This document shows, in pieces, positions 46,933 to 54,707 of a DNA stretch of 64,000 bases. The DNA comes from Streptomyces daqingensis. GTDB lineage: Bacteria > Actinomycetota > Actinomycetes > Streptomycetales > Streptomycetaceae. Position 1 is the stretch's first letter. Each line of letters opens with the position of its first letter. Location of the stretch: assembly GCF_014645895.1 (NCBI RefSeq), contig NZ_BMMP01000010.1:1-64000 (forward strand). Reading direction: 5' to 3'. A program made the position numbers and the translations under genes. The notes beneath the pieces are model-generated. The model was not told where the DNA came from. It saw only the letters and a list, made by a program, of their open reading frames with translations, and searched no databases.

Positions 46933-49173
46933 ATGTTCTCTGCCCTGGGCTCCGCGCTGCATGCGCGACGGCGCGTCAGTCTGCTGCTGGCGGTGCTGGC
47001 CGCGATCGTGGCCGGCTACTTCGGCGGCAGCGTGGAGAGCAGGCTGACCAACGGCCTCTCGGACTACGACGATCCGCACGGACCCAACGTCGCCGCCCGC
47101 GAAGTCATCGAGTCGGCCACCGGCGTCGACGCCCAGCAGGGCTACGCCGTCCTCATCGCCACGGACACGCGGCTCGACGCCGGGGACGCCGCTCCCCGCG
47201 AAGTGACCGCCGCCGCACGGATGCTGCGCCAGCGGCCCGAGGTGAAGAAGGTCGTCGACTTCTCCACCGCGGGCGACGCCGCACTGATCTCCGAGGACGG
47301 GCGCAGCACCGTCGTCATGGGCGCGGTGCGCCCCATGACGGACGCCGCGACCATCGACGCGGAGAAGGAGCTGCAGCAGGCGATCGAGGACGACCCCGCA
47401 CTGCGCGGCAAGGCGTGGCTGGGCGGTCCCACTCCCGGCCACGTACAGGTCGCGGAGGTCTCCAACGAGGACCTCGCGACCGCCGAGGGCCTCGCCTTCC
47501 CCGTCATCCTCGTGCTGCTCTTCCTCGTCTTCCGCGGCGTCGTCGCCGCTCTCGTGCCGCTCATCGGCTCCGTGGTGTCACTGCTGCTCACGTTCGCCGG
47601 CCTGCGCCTGGCCACCGGCTTCATGGACGTCTCGACGGGCGCGCTCAGCCTCGCCTTCGCCCTCGGACTGGGCCTCTCCGTCGACTTCGGGCTGCTGATC
47701 GTCTCCCGCTACCGCGAGGAGATCGCCCAGGACGGACCGGGCGCGGAGGCACTGCGCCGGACCGTCGCCACGGCAGGGCGCACGGTGCTCTTCAGCGCTC
47801 TCACCGTCGCCGCGGCGCTCGCCGCGCTGACGGTCTTCCCCCAGCCCTACCTGCGATCGATGGGCCTGGCCGGCGTCGTCACGGTGATCTCCGCCGCGGT
47901 GTTCGCGCTGCTCGGACTGCCCGCGCTGCTCGCCGTGCTCGGAGCCAGGATCAACTCCCTGGCTCCCCGCCGCTGGCAGCGCACCGCCGGAGCGGGCGAG
48001 GCGGCCGGCCACCGCTGGCACCGCATCGCCTCCGCGGTGATGCGCCGTCCCGGGGTCCTCGCGGTCGTCGCGACGGCGGTCCTGCTGGCGATCGCCTCCC
48101 CGGTGGCCGGAGCGCGGTTCACCGGAGCCGACGCCGGCATGCTCCCGGCCGGCACGAGCGCCGGTCATGTGGCGCAGGTACTGGAGCGGGACTTCGAGGA
48201 GCCCGCCACGTCCCCGCTGCAGATCGTGCTGGACACCCCGCGCGGCGGACCCGGACTCGCCGCCTACCGTGCGGAGATCGCGGACGTGCCCGGCGTACGC
48301 GACGTGGGCAGGCCCTTCCGGCTGGACGGCGGCCACTGGGAGATCGACGCCGTACTCGCGGGCGCCCCCCTCGGCAACTCCGCCCAGGACGCCGCCCGCG
48401 CCGTGCAGGCCCTGGACGCGCCCCACCAGGCCCGCTACACCGGCCTGACCGCCGACCTCACCGCCCAGCAGGACTCCATCACCGACCGGCTGCCCCTGGC
48501 CGCCGGGGTGCTGTCCCTGGTGACGCTGCTCCTGCTGTTCGCCTTCTCCGGTTCCGTCCTGCTGCCTCTCACGGCGCTGCTGATGAACCTCCTCTCCACC
48601 GGTGCGGCCCTCGGCTTCCTGGTGTGGGTCTTCCAGGGCGGGAACCTCGGCTTCACCGCGCAGAGCGGCATCGAGACCACCACGCCGGTGCTCGTCTTCG
48701 CGCTCGCGTTCGGGCTCTCCACGGACTACAACGTCTTCCTCCTGGGACGCATCCGCGAGGCGAAGGCGTCGGGTCTCGACGACCGCGCGGCGGTGGCCGA
48801 GGGCCTCGCGCGCACGGGCCCGATCGTCACGTCCGCCGCGCTGCTGTTCTGCGTCGCCGTCGGCGCACTCGCGCTGGGCCGCCTGGTCCTCGTCCAGGAA
48901 CTGGGCCTGGGCACGGCCTTCGCGGTGCTGATCGACGCGACCCTTGTACGCGCCCTGCTGGTGCCGTCGCTGATGGCGCTGCTGGGCCGCACCAACTGGT
49001 GGGCGCCCGCTCCACTGCGCAGCCTCCATCGGGCACTGCGCCTGGACCGGATGGAGCCGCCGGGGCGGCCACCGTCGGCAGGGGAGGTCATCCACGCCGG
49101 CGGTGCCGCCGATACCCCCGGGCCCGGGCACAGCTCCCGGCCGGAGAAGTCACCGGCGGGAACGTCCGTCTGA
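46933..49173 (+). CDS. MMPL-family (RND-type) exporter
   Basis: The 746-residue protein has twelve predicted helices in two repeats, each with a large extracytoplasmic loop after the first helix. The proton-relay motifs are AFALGLGLSVDFGLLIVSRYRE in the first half and VFALAFGLSTDYNVFLLGRIRE in the second, the MMPL hallmark. Such proteins export lipids, siderophores or lipid-like antibiotics, suiting a cluster that activates fatty acids. It starts a new transcription unit with its own heptad pair. Confidence 0.9.
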   Translation: MFSALGSALHARRRVSLLLAVLAAIVAGYFGGSVESRLTNGLSDYDDPHGPNVAAREVIESATGVDAQQGYAVLIATDTRLDAGDAAPREVTAAARMLRQRPEVKKVVDFSTAGDAALISEDGRSTVVMGAVRPMTDAATIDAEKELQQAIEDDPALRGKAWLGGPTPGHVQVAEVSNEDLATAEGLAFPVILVLLFLVFRGVVAALVPLIGSVVSLLLTFAGLRLATGFMDVSTGALSLAFALGLGLSVDFGLLIVSRYREEIAQDGPGAEALRRTVATAGRTVLFSALTVAAALAALTVFPQPYLRSMGLAGVVTVISAAVFALLGLPALLAVLGARINSLAPRRWQRTAGAGEAAGHRWHRIASAVMRRPGVLAVVATAVLLAIASPVAGARFTGADAGMLPAGTSAGHVAQVLERDFEEPATSPLQIVLDTPRGGPGLAAYRAEIADVPGVRDVGRPFRLDGGHWEIDAVLAGAPLGNSAQDAARAVQALDAPHQARYTGLTADLTAQQDSITDRLPLAAGVLSLVTLLLLFAFSGSVLLPLTALLMNLLSTGAALGFLVWVFQGGNLGFTAQSGIETTTPVLVFALAFGLSTDYNVFLLGRIREAKASGLDDRAAVAEGLARTGPIVTSAALLFCVAVGALALGRLVLVQELGLGTAFAVLIDATLVRALLVPSLMALLGRTNWWAPAPLRSLHRALRLDRMEPPGRPPSAGEVIHAGGAADTPGPGHSSRPEKSPAGTSV

Positions 49174-49278
49174 CCGCGGACCCCGCGAGCCGCTTCCCGG
49201 CGCCCGCGCCGGGAACGGCCGTCCCGCCCTGCTCTTCCCGCCCGCCATCACCCACGATCCCGCCTCAGGAGAAGCCCC

Positions 49279-50517
49279 ATGGCGACCGAGACCAGCACCG
49301 GAACCGGCGAAGGCACCAGCGCCGGACCCGAGTACACCTACCCCTTCCACCGTCCTTCCGCCGTCGAAGTGCCGCCGGTGTACGAGGAGTTGCGCGCCAA
49401 GTGCCCCGTGGCGCACGTGCGGCTGCCCAGCGGGGACGACGGCTACGTCGTCTCCCGCTACGACGACGTGCGGACCGTCCTGTCGGACCTGCGCTTCAGC
49501 CGGGCCGCGACCGTGGAGCCGGGCGCGCCGCAGCTGTCGAAGACGCCGCCGCTGGCGGGCGGCCTGTTCACGATGGACCCGCCGGAGCACACGAGGCTGC
49601 GCAAGCTCGTCTCGCGGGAGTTCACGGCGCGCCGCGTGCACAACCTGCGTCCGCGCATCCAGGAGCTCACCGACGACCTGCTGGACAAGATGGAGAAGCT
49701 CTCCCCGCCGGCGGACCTCAACACCGAACTGGCCTTCCCCCTGCCGGTGATGGTGATCTGCGAGCTGCTGGGCGTGCCCTTCGAGGACCGCGACCGCTTC
49801 CGGGCCTGGTCCGACGCGTTCGTCTCGCTCACCTCGCACACCCCCGAGGAGTCCCTGGCGCAGCGCAAGTCCATGGTCGAGTACCTGGCCGCGCTGGTGC
49901 AGCGCAAGCGTGAGGAGCCGACCGACGACCTGCTCGGCGCGCTGGTCTCCGCGCGCGACGAGCAGGGGAGTCTCAGCGAGCACGAGCTGATCACCATGGG
50001 GATCACGCTGCTGGTGGCCGGCCACGAGACCACCGTCAGCATGATCGGCACGTGCGTGCTGACGCTGCTGCGCCACCCGGAGCACCTGGACGCGCTGCGG
50101 GAGAGCCCGGAGAAGATGGAGCACGCGGTGGAGGAGCTGCTGCGGATGAACCCCATCGGCGACGGCGGTCCCCTGCGGGTCACCCTGGAGGACGTCGAAC
50201 TGGGGGGCACCGTCATCCCGAAGGGCAGCGCGGTGCTCGCGGCCATCTGCTCCGCCAACCGCGACCCCGAGCAGTTCACCGACGGCCCCGCCGACGAGTT
50301 CGACCCCGCCCGGCCCTCCGCGACGAGCCACGTGGCGCTGGGACACGGCGCGCATTTCTGCCTCGGGGCCGCCCTGGCGCGGGCCGAACTCCAGATCGTG
50401 CTCTCGTCGTTGCTCCGCCGCTTCCCGCGGCTGCGTCTTGCCGCGGACGTCGGAGATCTGCGCATGTCCACGGGGATGATGGTGCACGGACTGACGAAGC
50501 TGCCCGTCACCTGGTGA
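49279..50517 (+). CDS. Cytochrome P450
   Basis: The 412-residue monooxygenase has the I-helix oxygen-activation motif AGHETT, ExxR as EELLRMN with its upstream pairing, FDPARPSATSHVALG and the heme ligand in HGAHFCLGAALAR (Cys361). The usual Phe seven residues before Cys reads Leu (ALGHGAHFC), a common variant. It resembles the CYP105/CYP107-type tailoring enzymes of Streptomyces. Electron partners are not encoded nearby. AGGAG lies upstream of ATG 49279. Confidence 0.93.
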   Translation: MATETSTGTGEGTSAGPEYTYPFHRPSAVEVPPVYEELRAKCPVAHVRLPSGDDGYVVSRYDDVRTVLSDLRFSRAATVEPGAPQLSKTPPLAGGLFTMDPPEHTRLRKLVSREFTARRVHNLRPRIQELTDDLLDKMEKLSPPADLNTELAFPLPVMVICELLGVPFEDRDRFRAWSDAFVSLTSHTPEESLAQRKSMVEYLAALVQRKREEPTDDLLGALVSARDEQGSLSEHELITMGITLLVAGHETTVSMIGTCVLTLLRHPEHLDALRESPEKMEHAVEELLRMNPIGDGGPLRVTLEDVELGGTVIPKGSAVLAAICSANRDPEQFTDGPADEFDPARPSATSHVALGHGAHFCLGAALARAELQIVLSSLLRRFPRLRLAADVGDLRMSTGMMVHGLTKLPVTW

Positions 50518-50571
50518 CCGACGCGGCATCCGTGAACGTCCCCCGTCCCGCCTGGAGTTGAGGAGACAACC

Positions 50572-50994
50572 GTGACGAGCAGCGAACCCGGGAGCGGAGC
50601 CGCGGAGCGTCCCGTCGCCTGGCCGGCCCGGCTGGCCTGGGCGGCGCTCGGCGCCTTCCTGCTGTTCTGGGCGGTGTTCGAGGCGGTGAAGCACGGCGGA
50701 TGGACGATCCCGATGGCCGTGCTGGGCGTCCTCGTGCCCGACCTGTCGTTCCTGCTGGGGGCGGGGAGCGGGCCGCGCGAACCGGGCCGGATGCCGGCCC
50801 GCATGGTCGGCGTCTACAACCTGCTGCACCGGCCGCTGATCCCGGTGGTGGCGCTGGTGGCCCTGTCGTTCGCGCCCACCGCGAACACGACCATCGCCGC
50901 GCCCTTCACCTTCGCGCTGGCCTGGCTCGGCCACATCTGCGTCGACCGCGTACTCGGCTACGGGCTGCGCGCTCCGGACGGACGGCCCCGCTGA
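50572..50994 (+). CDS. DUF4260 membrane protein
   Basis: The 140-residue protein has four hydrophobic segments and the DUF4260 features VLVPDLSFLLGAG, RMVGVYNLLHRPLIP and LAWLGHICVDRVLGYGLR. Conserved Asp, His and Asp residues lie within or beside the helices. Function is unknown. GTG 50572 follows AGGAG. It shares the P450 transcript and converges with the FAD monooxygenase gene. Confidence 0.8.
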   Translation: MTSSEPGSGAAERPVAWPARLAWAALGAFLLFWAVFEAVKHGGWTIPMAVLGVLVPDLSFLLGAGSGPREPGRMPARMVGVYNLLHRPLIPVVALVALSFAPTANTTIAAPFTFALAWLGHICVDRVLGYGLRAPDGRPR

Positions 50995-50999
50995 GGGCG

Positions 51000-51027
51000 C
51001 AGGCCGGCTCCTCCCCCTGCCGGCCTG
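51000..51027. terminator. Hairpin between convergent genes, 1
   Basis: CAGGCCGGC and GCCGGCCTG form a perfect 9-bp stem five bases after the DUF4260 stop; it probably stops the P450-DUF4260 transcript. Confidence 0.55.
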
Positions 51028-51055
51028 TGCCCCACTCCGGGTGGAAACGCCGGAC

Positions 51056-51084
51056 GGCCCAGGACCCCTCGCGGGTCCTGGGCC
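51056..51084. terminator. Hairpin between convergent genes, 2
   Basis: GGCCCAGGACCC and its complement form a perfect 12-bp stem with a five-base loop, 26 bases after the FAD monooxygenase stop on the minus strand. Confidence 0.65.
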
Positions 51085-51110
51085 GTGACGTGCGGCGGCG
51101 CCGCCTCGCC

Positions 51111-52370
51111 TCACTGCCTCGGCAGCGCCTGCGAACCGGACTGACGGCGGGCGACGTGCGGGCCCGGCTCCTGGAGCTGGAAGTACGCCTGCGCCAGCAC
51201 CCGCTGGGTGAGGGCCTTGCTGCGCCCCACCAGGCGGTAGAGCGTCCGCCGGAACAGGGAGCCGATCGGCCCGTGCAGCGCGAACAGCCGCTCCTGGCGC
51301 AGCTGGAGGCCCCGCGACCCCGCCACCGACGCCTCACGCAGCTGCTGGAACTGCTCGCCCGCGCGCAGCAGCCGGTCCGTGCCGCCGCCGGCGGCCAGTG
51401 CCTCCTCCACCAGGGGGGCCAGCGCCACAGCGTCGATGATGGCGTGGTTGACGCCCTGGCCCAGGATGGGCGTCAGGGTGTGGGCGGCGTCGCCGACGAG
51501 CGTCAGCCCCGGCGCCGACCACTTGGGGACGACGGTGGTGAAGATGTCCAGCATCGAGGTGTCCGACCAGCTGCGCACCTCCTGGCGGACTGCCTCCGAG
51601 AGCTCCGGCGCCAGCAGGTCGAGGCGTTCGTAGAGAGCGGTCAGCCCCTGCGAACGCAGCTCCTTCAGACCGCCCTTGGGGATGTTGAACCCGACGCGGA
51701 CGCTGTCCGGCTGCGTCGGCAGGAACAGCGCGTGCTGGTCGCCGCGGATGCGGATGCGGTACGTGCGGTCGTCCCACTCGGCCGGGAAGGGCAGCTTCAG
51801 CCAGATCACGTCCCGCTCCAGCGGCACCTTGGTGCACGCCAGCCCGGCCATCTCGCGCACCTTGCTGAACCGGCCGTCGGCGGCGACGGTGAGGGCCGCG
51901 TTCACGGTCACCACGCCGTCGGGCGTACGTGCCTCCACGCCGGTGACGGTGCCGTCGGCGTCGCGTACGAGGCCGATCGCGGTCGCCCGGCGCAGGAGCG
52001 TGAACTCCTCGTGCTGCCCGCCGGCTTCGGCCAGGGCCGAGAGCAGGGCCGGCTGCGGCATCTCCACCGGATACGGATGGGGGTAGGTGAAGTCGGCGAA
52101 GTCGGCCCGCAGCACCGTGCTTCCGGCGTCCTCGATCTCCATGTGGTGCATCTGCTGGTACTCGCCGTCGAGCCGCTCCAGCAGCCCCAGCCGGTCCAGC
52201 AGCCAGACGGAGTCGGGCGAGACCGACTCGCCGCGGAAGGACCGGTCGAAGTGCCTGCTCTGCTCCAGCACCACGACGGAGACCGAACGCTTGGCGAGTT
52301 CCACGGCGAGTGTCAGTCCCGCCGGGCCGCCTCCCACGACGCATACCTGTGCGGTCAGCTCTGTTGTCAT
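51111..52370 (-). CDS. FAD-dependent monooxygenase (UbiH/PHBH fold)
   Basis: The 419-residue flavoprotein has the FAD dinucleotide motif CVVGGGPAGLTLAVEL, the DG motif region ALTVAADGRFSKVRE and the second FAD motif LTLVGDAAHTLTPILGQGVNHAI. RSFRGESVSPDSVWLLDRLGLL matches a branch that includes carotenoid-, ubiquinone- and geranylgeranyl-type hydroxylases and halogenase relatives; no halogenase WxWxIP motif was seen. It probably hydroxylates or epoxidises the product. It is divergent from the FkbH-type gene with its own heptad pair. Confidence 0.87.
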   Translation of the reverse strand: MTTELTAQVCVVGGGPAGLTLAVELAKRSVSVVVLEQSRHFDRSFRGESVSPDSVWLLDRLGLLERLDGEYQQMHHMEIEDAGSTVLRADFADFTYPHPYPVEMPQPALLSALAEAGGQHEEFTLLRRATAIGLVRDADGTVTGVEARTPDGVVTVNAALTVAADGRFSKVREMAGLACTKVPLERDVIWLKLPFPAEWDDRTYRIRIRGDQHALFLPTQPDSVRVGFNIPKGGLKELRSQGLTALYERLDLLAPELSEAVRQEVRSWSDTSMLDIFTTVVPKWSAPGLTLVGDAAHTLTPILGQGVNHAIIDAVALAPLVEEALAAGGGTDRLLRAGEQFQQLREASVAGSRGLQLRQERLFALHGPIGSLFRRTLYRLVGRSKALTQRVLAQAYFQLQEPGPHVARRQSGSQALPRQ

Positions 52371-52417
52371 CTCCGTGCTGCCTTTCAGGAAGGGGGTCGG
52401 CCGATGCTCCGGCCCCT

Positions 52418-52435
52418 CCCTAAAGGAGTGCTTGC
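52418..52435 (-). promoter_or_regulatory. SARP-like heptad pair before the FAD monooxygenase
   Basis: On the minus strand, GCAAGCA, four bases (ctcc), TTTAGGG, with the AG core at an 11-bp period. It lies about 48 bases upstream of the flavoprotein start and points toward it. Confidence 0.45.
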
Positions 52436-52453
52436 AGGGCGGGAGCCGGCGAG

Positions 52454-52472
52454 CACAAGGCCGGCTTAAGAA
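52454..52472 (+). promoter_or_regulatory. SARP-like heptad pair before the FkbH-type gene
   Basis: ACAAGGC, four bases (cggc), TTAAGAA, with AG at an 11-bp period, about 100 bases before the FkbH-type start. It shares the ACAAG half-site with the FAAL promoter. Confidence 0.4.
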
Positions 52473-52573
52473 CGCCCTCACACACTCGGCGCGACAAGCG
52501 GTACCGGGCTGTGCGCTGGCAAGCCACGCGTGACAGCGGCCCGGCCGGGACCAGCGAAGCGGAGGATGCGGCC

Positions 52574-54511
52574 GTGACAGCACCAGCAGCACCGGCGGAG
52601 CACGCGGCCGCCGCGCGGAGACCGCCCCTGGAGAGGCTGCGGGAGCTGTACGCCGCGGGCAGGGTCGCCTCCGACTACCGCTCCGTCGCCCCCCTCCTCG
52701 CCGAACTCGACCCGGGTGACGGCGCCTTCGCCGGCCTGGCACGCGCCGGGCGAGTGCTCGCCAAGGTCCCCCACGAGCGGATACGCGAGCACAACCCCGA
52801 CGTGCCGTGCCTGACCGCCGCGGTCACCGGGTCCTCGACCGTCGACGCCCTCGCCCCGGCCCTCACAGCACAACTCGCCCGCCACGGCGTCGCGTTGCGC
52901 TGCCTTCCCGTCGGCTCGGGGACGTGGCAGCGTGATCTGCGGGACACCGGCAGCCAGCTGTACGCCCCCGGCACAGACCTCGCCCTGTGCGTACTCGACG
53001 CCGGGATCGTCTTCGGCGAACTCCCCGCCCGCTGGGGCGTGGAGGACGTACGCGCCGCAACCGCCGCCAAGCTCGAACTGCTCGACGGGCTCGCCGGGCG
53101 CTGGGCGGGACAGGCGCAGGGCACGTTCGTCCTCAACACCCTCCCGCTGCTGCGCCACCACACGCACCAGCTCGTCGACCTCCGGGCCCGCACGGAACTC
53201 GCCGCGCTGTGGCGGGAGTTCAACGCCGGCATCCTGCGCCTCGCCCTCCGCCACGAGCGTGTGCACGTCGTCGACACGGAGATCCTGGCCGCGGAGGGCG
53301 GACCCGTACGCGACCCCCGGCTCGCGGCCTACGCCAAGGTCCACCTCGGCGAGGAGCTGCTGGGCCGCTACGCCCGCGAAGCGGGCCACTACGCCCGTAC
53401 GCTGCTGGGCCGTACCCGGAAAGTGCTGGTCGTCGACCTCGACAACACGCTGTGGGACGGAGTGCTCGGCGACGACGGCGCCGAGGGCATCGCCGTCGCG
53501 TCGACCTACCGCGGTGAGGCGTTCGGCGCGTTCCAGCGGACCGTCCGGCAGCTCGGCTCCCAGGGAGTGCTGCTCGCGGCGTGCAGCAAGAACGACAGCG
53601 GCCCCGTCCTCCAGGTGCTGCGGGACCACCCCGACATGGCGCTGCGCGAGGAGGACTTCGTCGGCGTCGTCGCCAACTGGGAGCCCAAGGACGGCAATCT
53701 GAAGGAACTTGCCGGACGTCTCAACCTCGGCGTCGACAGCTTCGTGTTCGCCGACGACTCGCCCTTCGAGTGCGGCCTCGTCGCCTCCTCGCTCCCCGAG
53801 GTCGCGGTGGTGCGGCTGAACGAGGAGCCGGCGCTGCACATCGAACGCCTCCTCGCGGACGGCTGGTTCGACGTGCTGGAGCTGACCGCGGAGGACCGGC
53901 GGCGCACCGCCCAGTACCGCTCGGACGCTGAGCGGCGCACACTCCTCGACAGCGCCGGGTCGATGGAGGACTACCTGCGGGACCTGGACGTGCGGGTCGC
54001 CGTATCGCCGGCCTCGGGAAACGAACTCGACCGCGTCTCCCAGATGACCCTGCGCACCAACCAGTTCAATATGACGACGCAGCGCCTCCAGCCGGACGCC
54101 GTACGGGAGCTGGCAGCAGACCCCGGACGACTGGTCCTCGCCGTCCGCTCCCGGGACCGCTTCGGGGACAACGGCGTCGTGGGCGCGCTGCTCGGCTCCC
54201 GGCGCGAGGGCGTACTGCACCTGGACAACATGCTGCTGAGCTGCCGCGTCTTCGCCCGCGGCATCGAACAGGCGGCGCTGGGCGCTCTGCTGGCCCACGC
54301 GCAGCGGAGCGGCCTCGGAGAGGTGCGCGCGCGGTACGTGCGGACGGCCAAGAACCACCGCGTGCGCGGCTTCTACCCCTCGATGGGGTTCTCCGCGGTC
54401 CAGGAGTCCGACGCGGAGGTCCGCTTCCGCCACGACCTGGGTGAACTGCCCCCGCTCCCGGGCCACGTGACGCTCACGGCGTCGTTCGGGGAGGGGAGCG
54501 AAGGGAGCTGA
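52574..54511 (+). CDS. FkbH-type glyceryl-carrier synthase (SGNH-like + HAD + GNAT)
   Basis: The 645-residue protein is a long-form FkbH homologue. Residues up to about 270 form an SGNH-like N-terminal domain, the HAD-IIIC phosphatase core follows with the nucleophile in VVDLDNTLWDGVLGDDG, SKND and FADDSPFE, and from about 460 there is a GNAT-like C-terminal domain (SQMTLRTNQFNMTT, RDRFGDNGVVGA, AKNHRVRGFYPSMGF). The family takes 1,3-bisphosphoglycerate and loads a glyceryl group onto a carrier protein. No FkbG/FkbK partners for methoxymalonyl synthesis are present in the window. GTG 52574 follows GGAGGA; GTG 52511 is less likely. Confidence 0.9.
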   Translation: MTAPAAPAEHAAAARRPPLERLRELYAAGRVASDYRSVAPLLAELDPGDGAFAGLARAGRVLAKVPHERIREHNPDVPCLTAAVTGSSTVDALAPALTAQLARHGVALRCLPVGSGTWQRDLRDTGSQLYAPGTDLALCVLDAGIVFGELPARWGVEDVRAATAAKLELLDGLAGRWAGQAQGTFVLNTLPLLRHHTHQLVDLRARTELAALWREFNAGILRLALRHERVHVVDTEILAAEGGPVRDPRLAAYAKVHLGEELLGRYAREAGHYARTLLGRTRKVLVVDLDNTLWDGVLGDDGAEGIAVASTYRGEAFGAFQRTVRQLGSQGVLLAACSKNDSGPVLQVLRDHPDMALREEDFVGVVANWEPKDGNLKELAGRLNLGVDSFVFADDSPFECGLVASSLPEVAVVRLNEEPALHIERLLADGWFDVLELTAEDRRRTAQYRSDAERRTLLDSAGSMEDYLRDLDVRVAVSPASGNELDRVSQMTLRTNQFNMTTQRLQPDAVRELAADPGRLVLAVRSRDRFGDNGVVGALLGSRREGVLHLDNMLLSCRVFARGIEQAALGALLAHAQRSGLGEVRARYVRTAKNHRVRGFYPSMGFSAVQESDAEVRFRHDLGELPPLPGHVTLTASFGEGSEGS

Positions 54512-54614
54512 GCCGGACGCGGCGACGGCGCGTCTCCGGCGCGGGCCGGCCGCGACGCGCCCCGGCCGGCTCCCCGCCGGGCACCCCCGTCCCGCGCATC
54601 GGGAGAGCAAGGGC

Positions 54615-54642
54615 ACAAGTCTCCCCTTAGCACCGCAAAGCA
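54615..54642 (+). promoter_or_regulatory. SARP-like heptads before the fatty acyl-AMP ligase
   Basis: Three heptads, ACAAGTC, CTTAGCA and CAAAGCA, have AG cores 11 and then 10 bp apart, ending 65 bases before the FAAL start. This promoter would serve the FAAL-dehydrogenase-ACP-PKS unit. Confidence 0.45.
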
Positions 54643-54707
54643 CGATCAACCACCCGCACACCCCTCGCCGGCGCTCAGCCAGCGGAACTCGGAGAGGCCA
54701 GGGAACG

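Noticed and set aside
52370..52573. Halogenase reading of the flavoprotein next to FkbH
   Set aside because: The FAD fold is of the hydroxylase type and no WxWxIP motif is present in 51111-52370.
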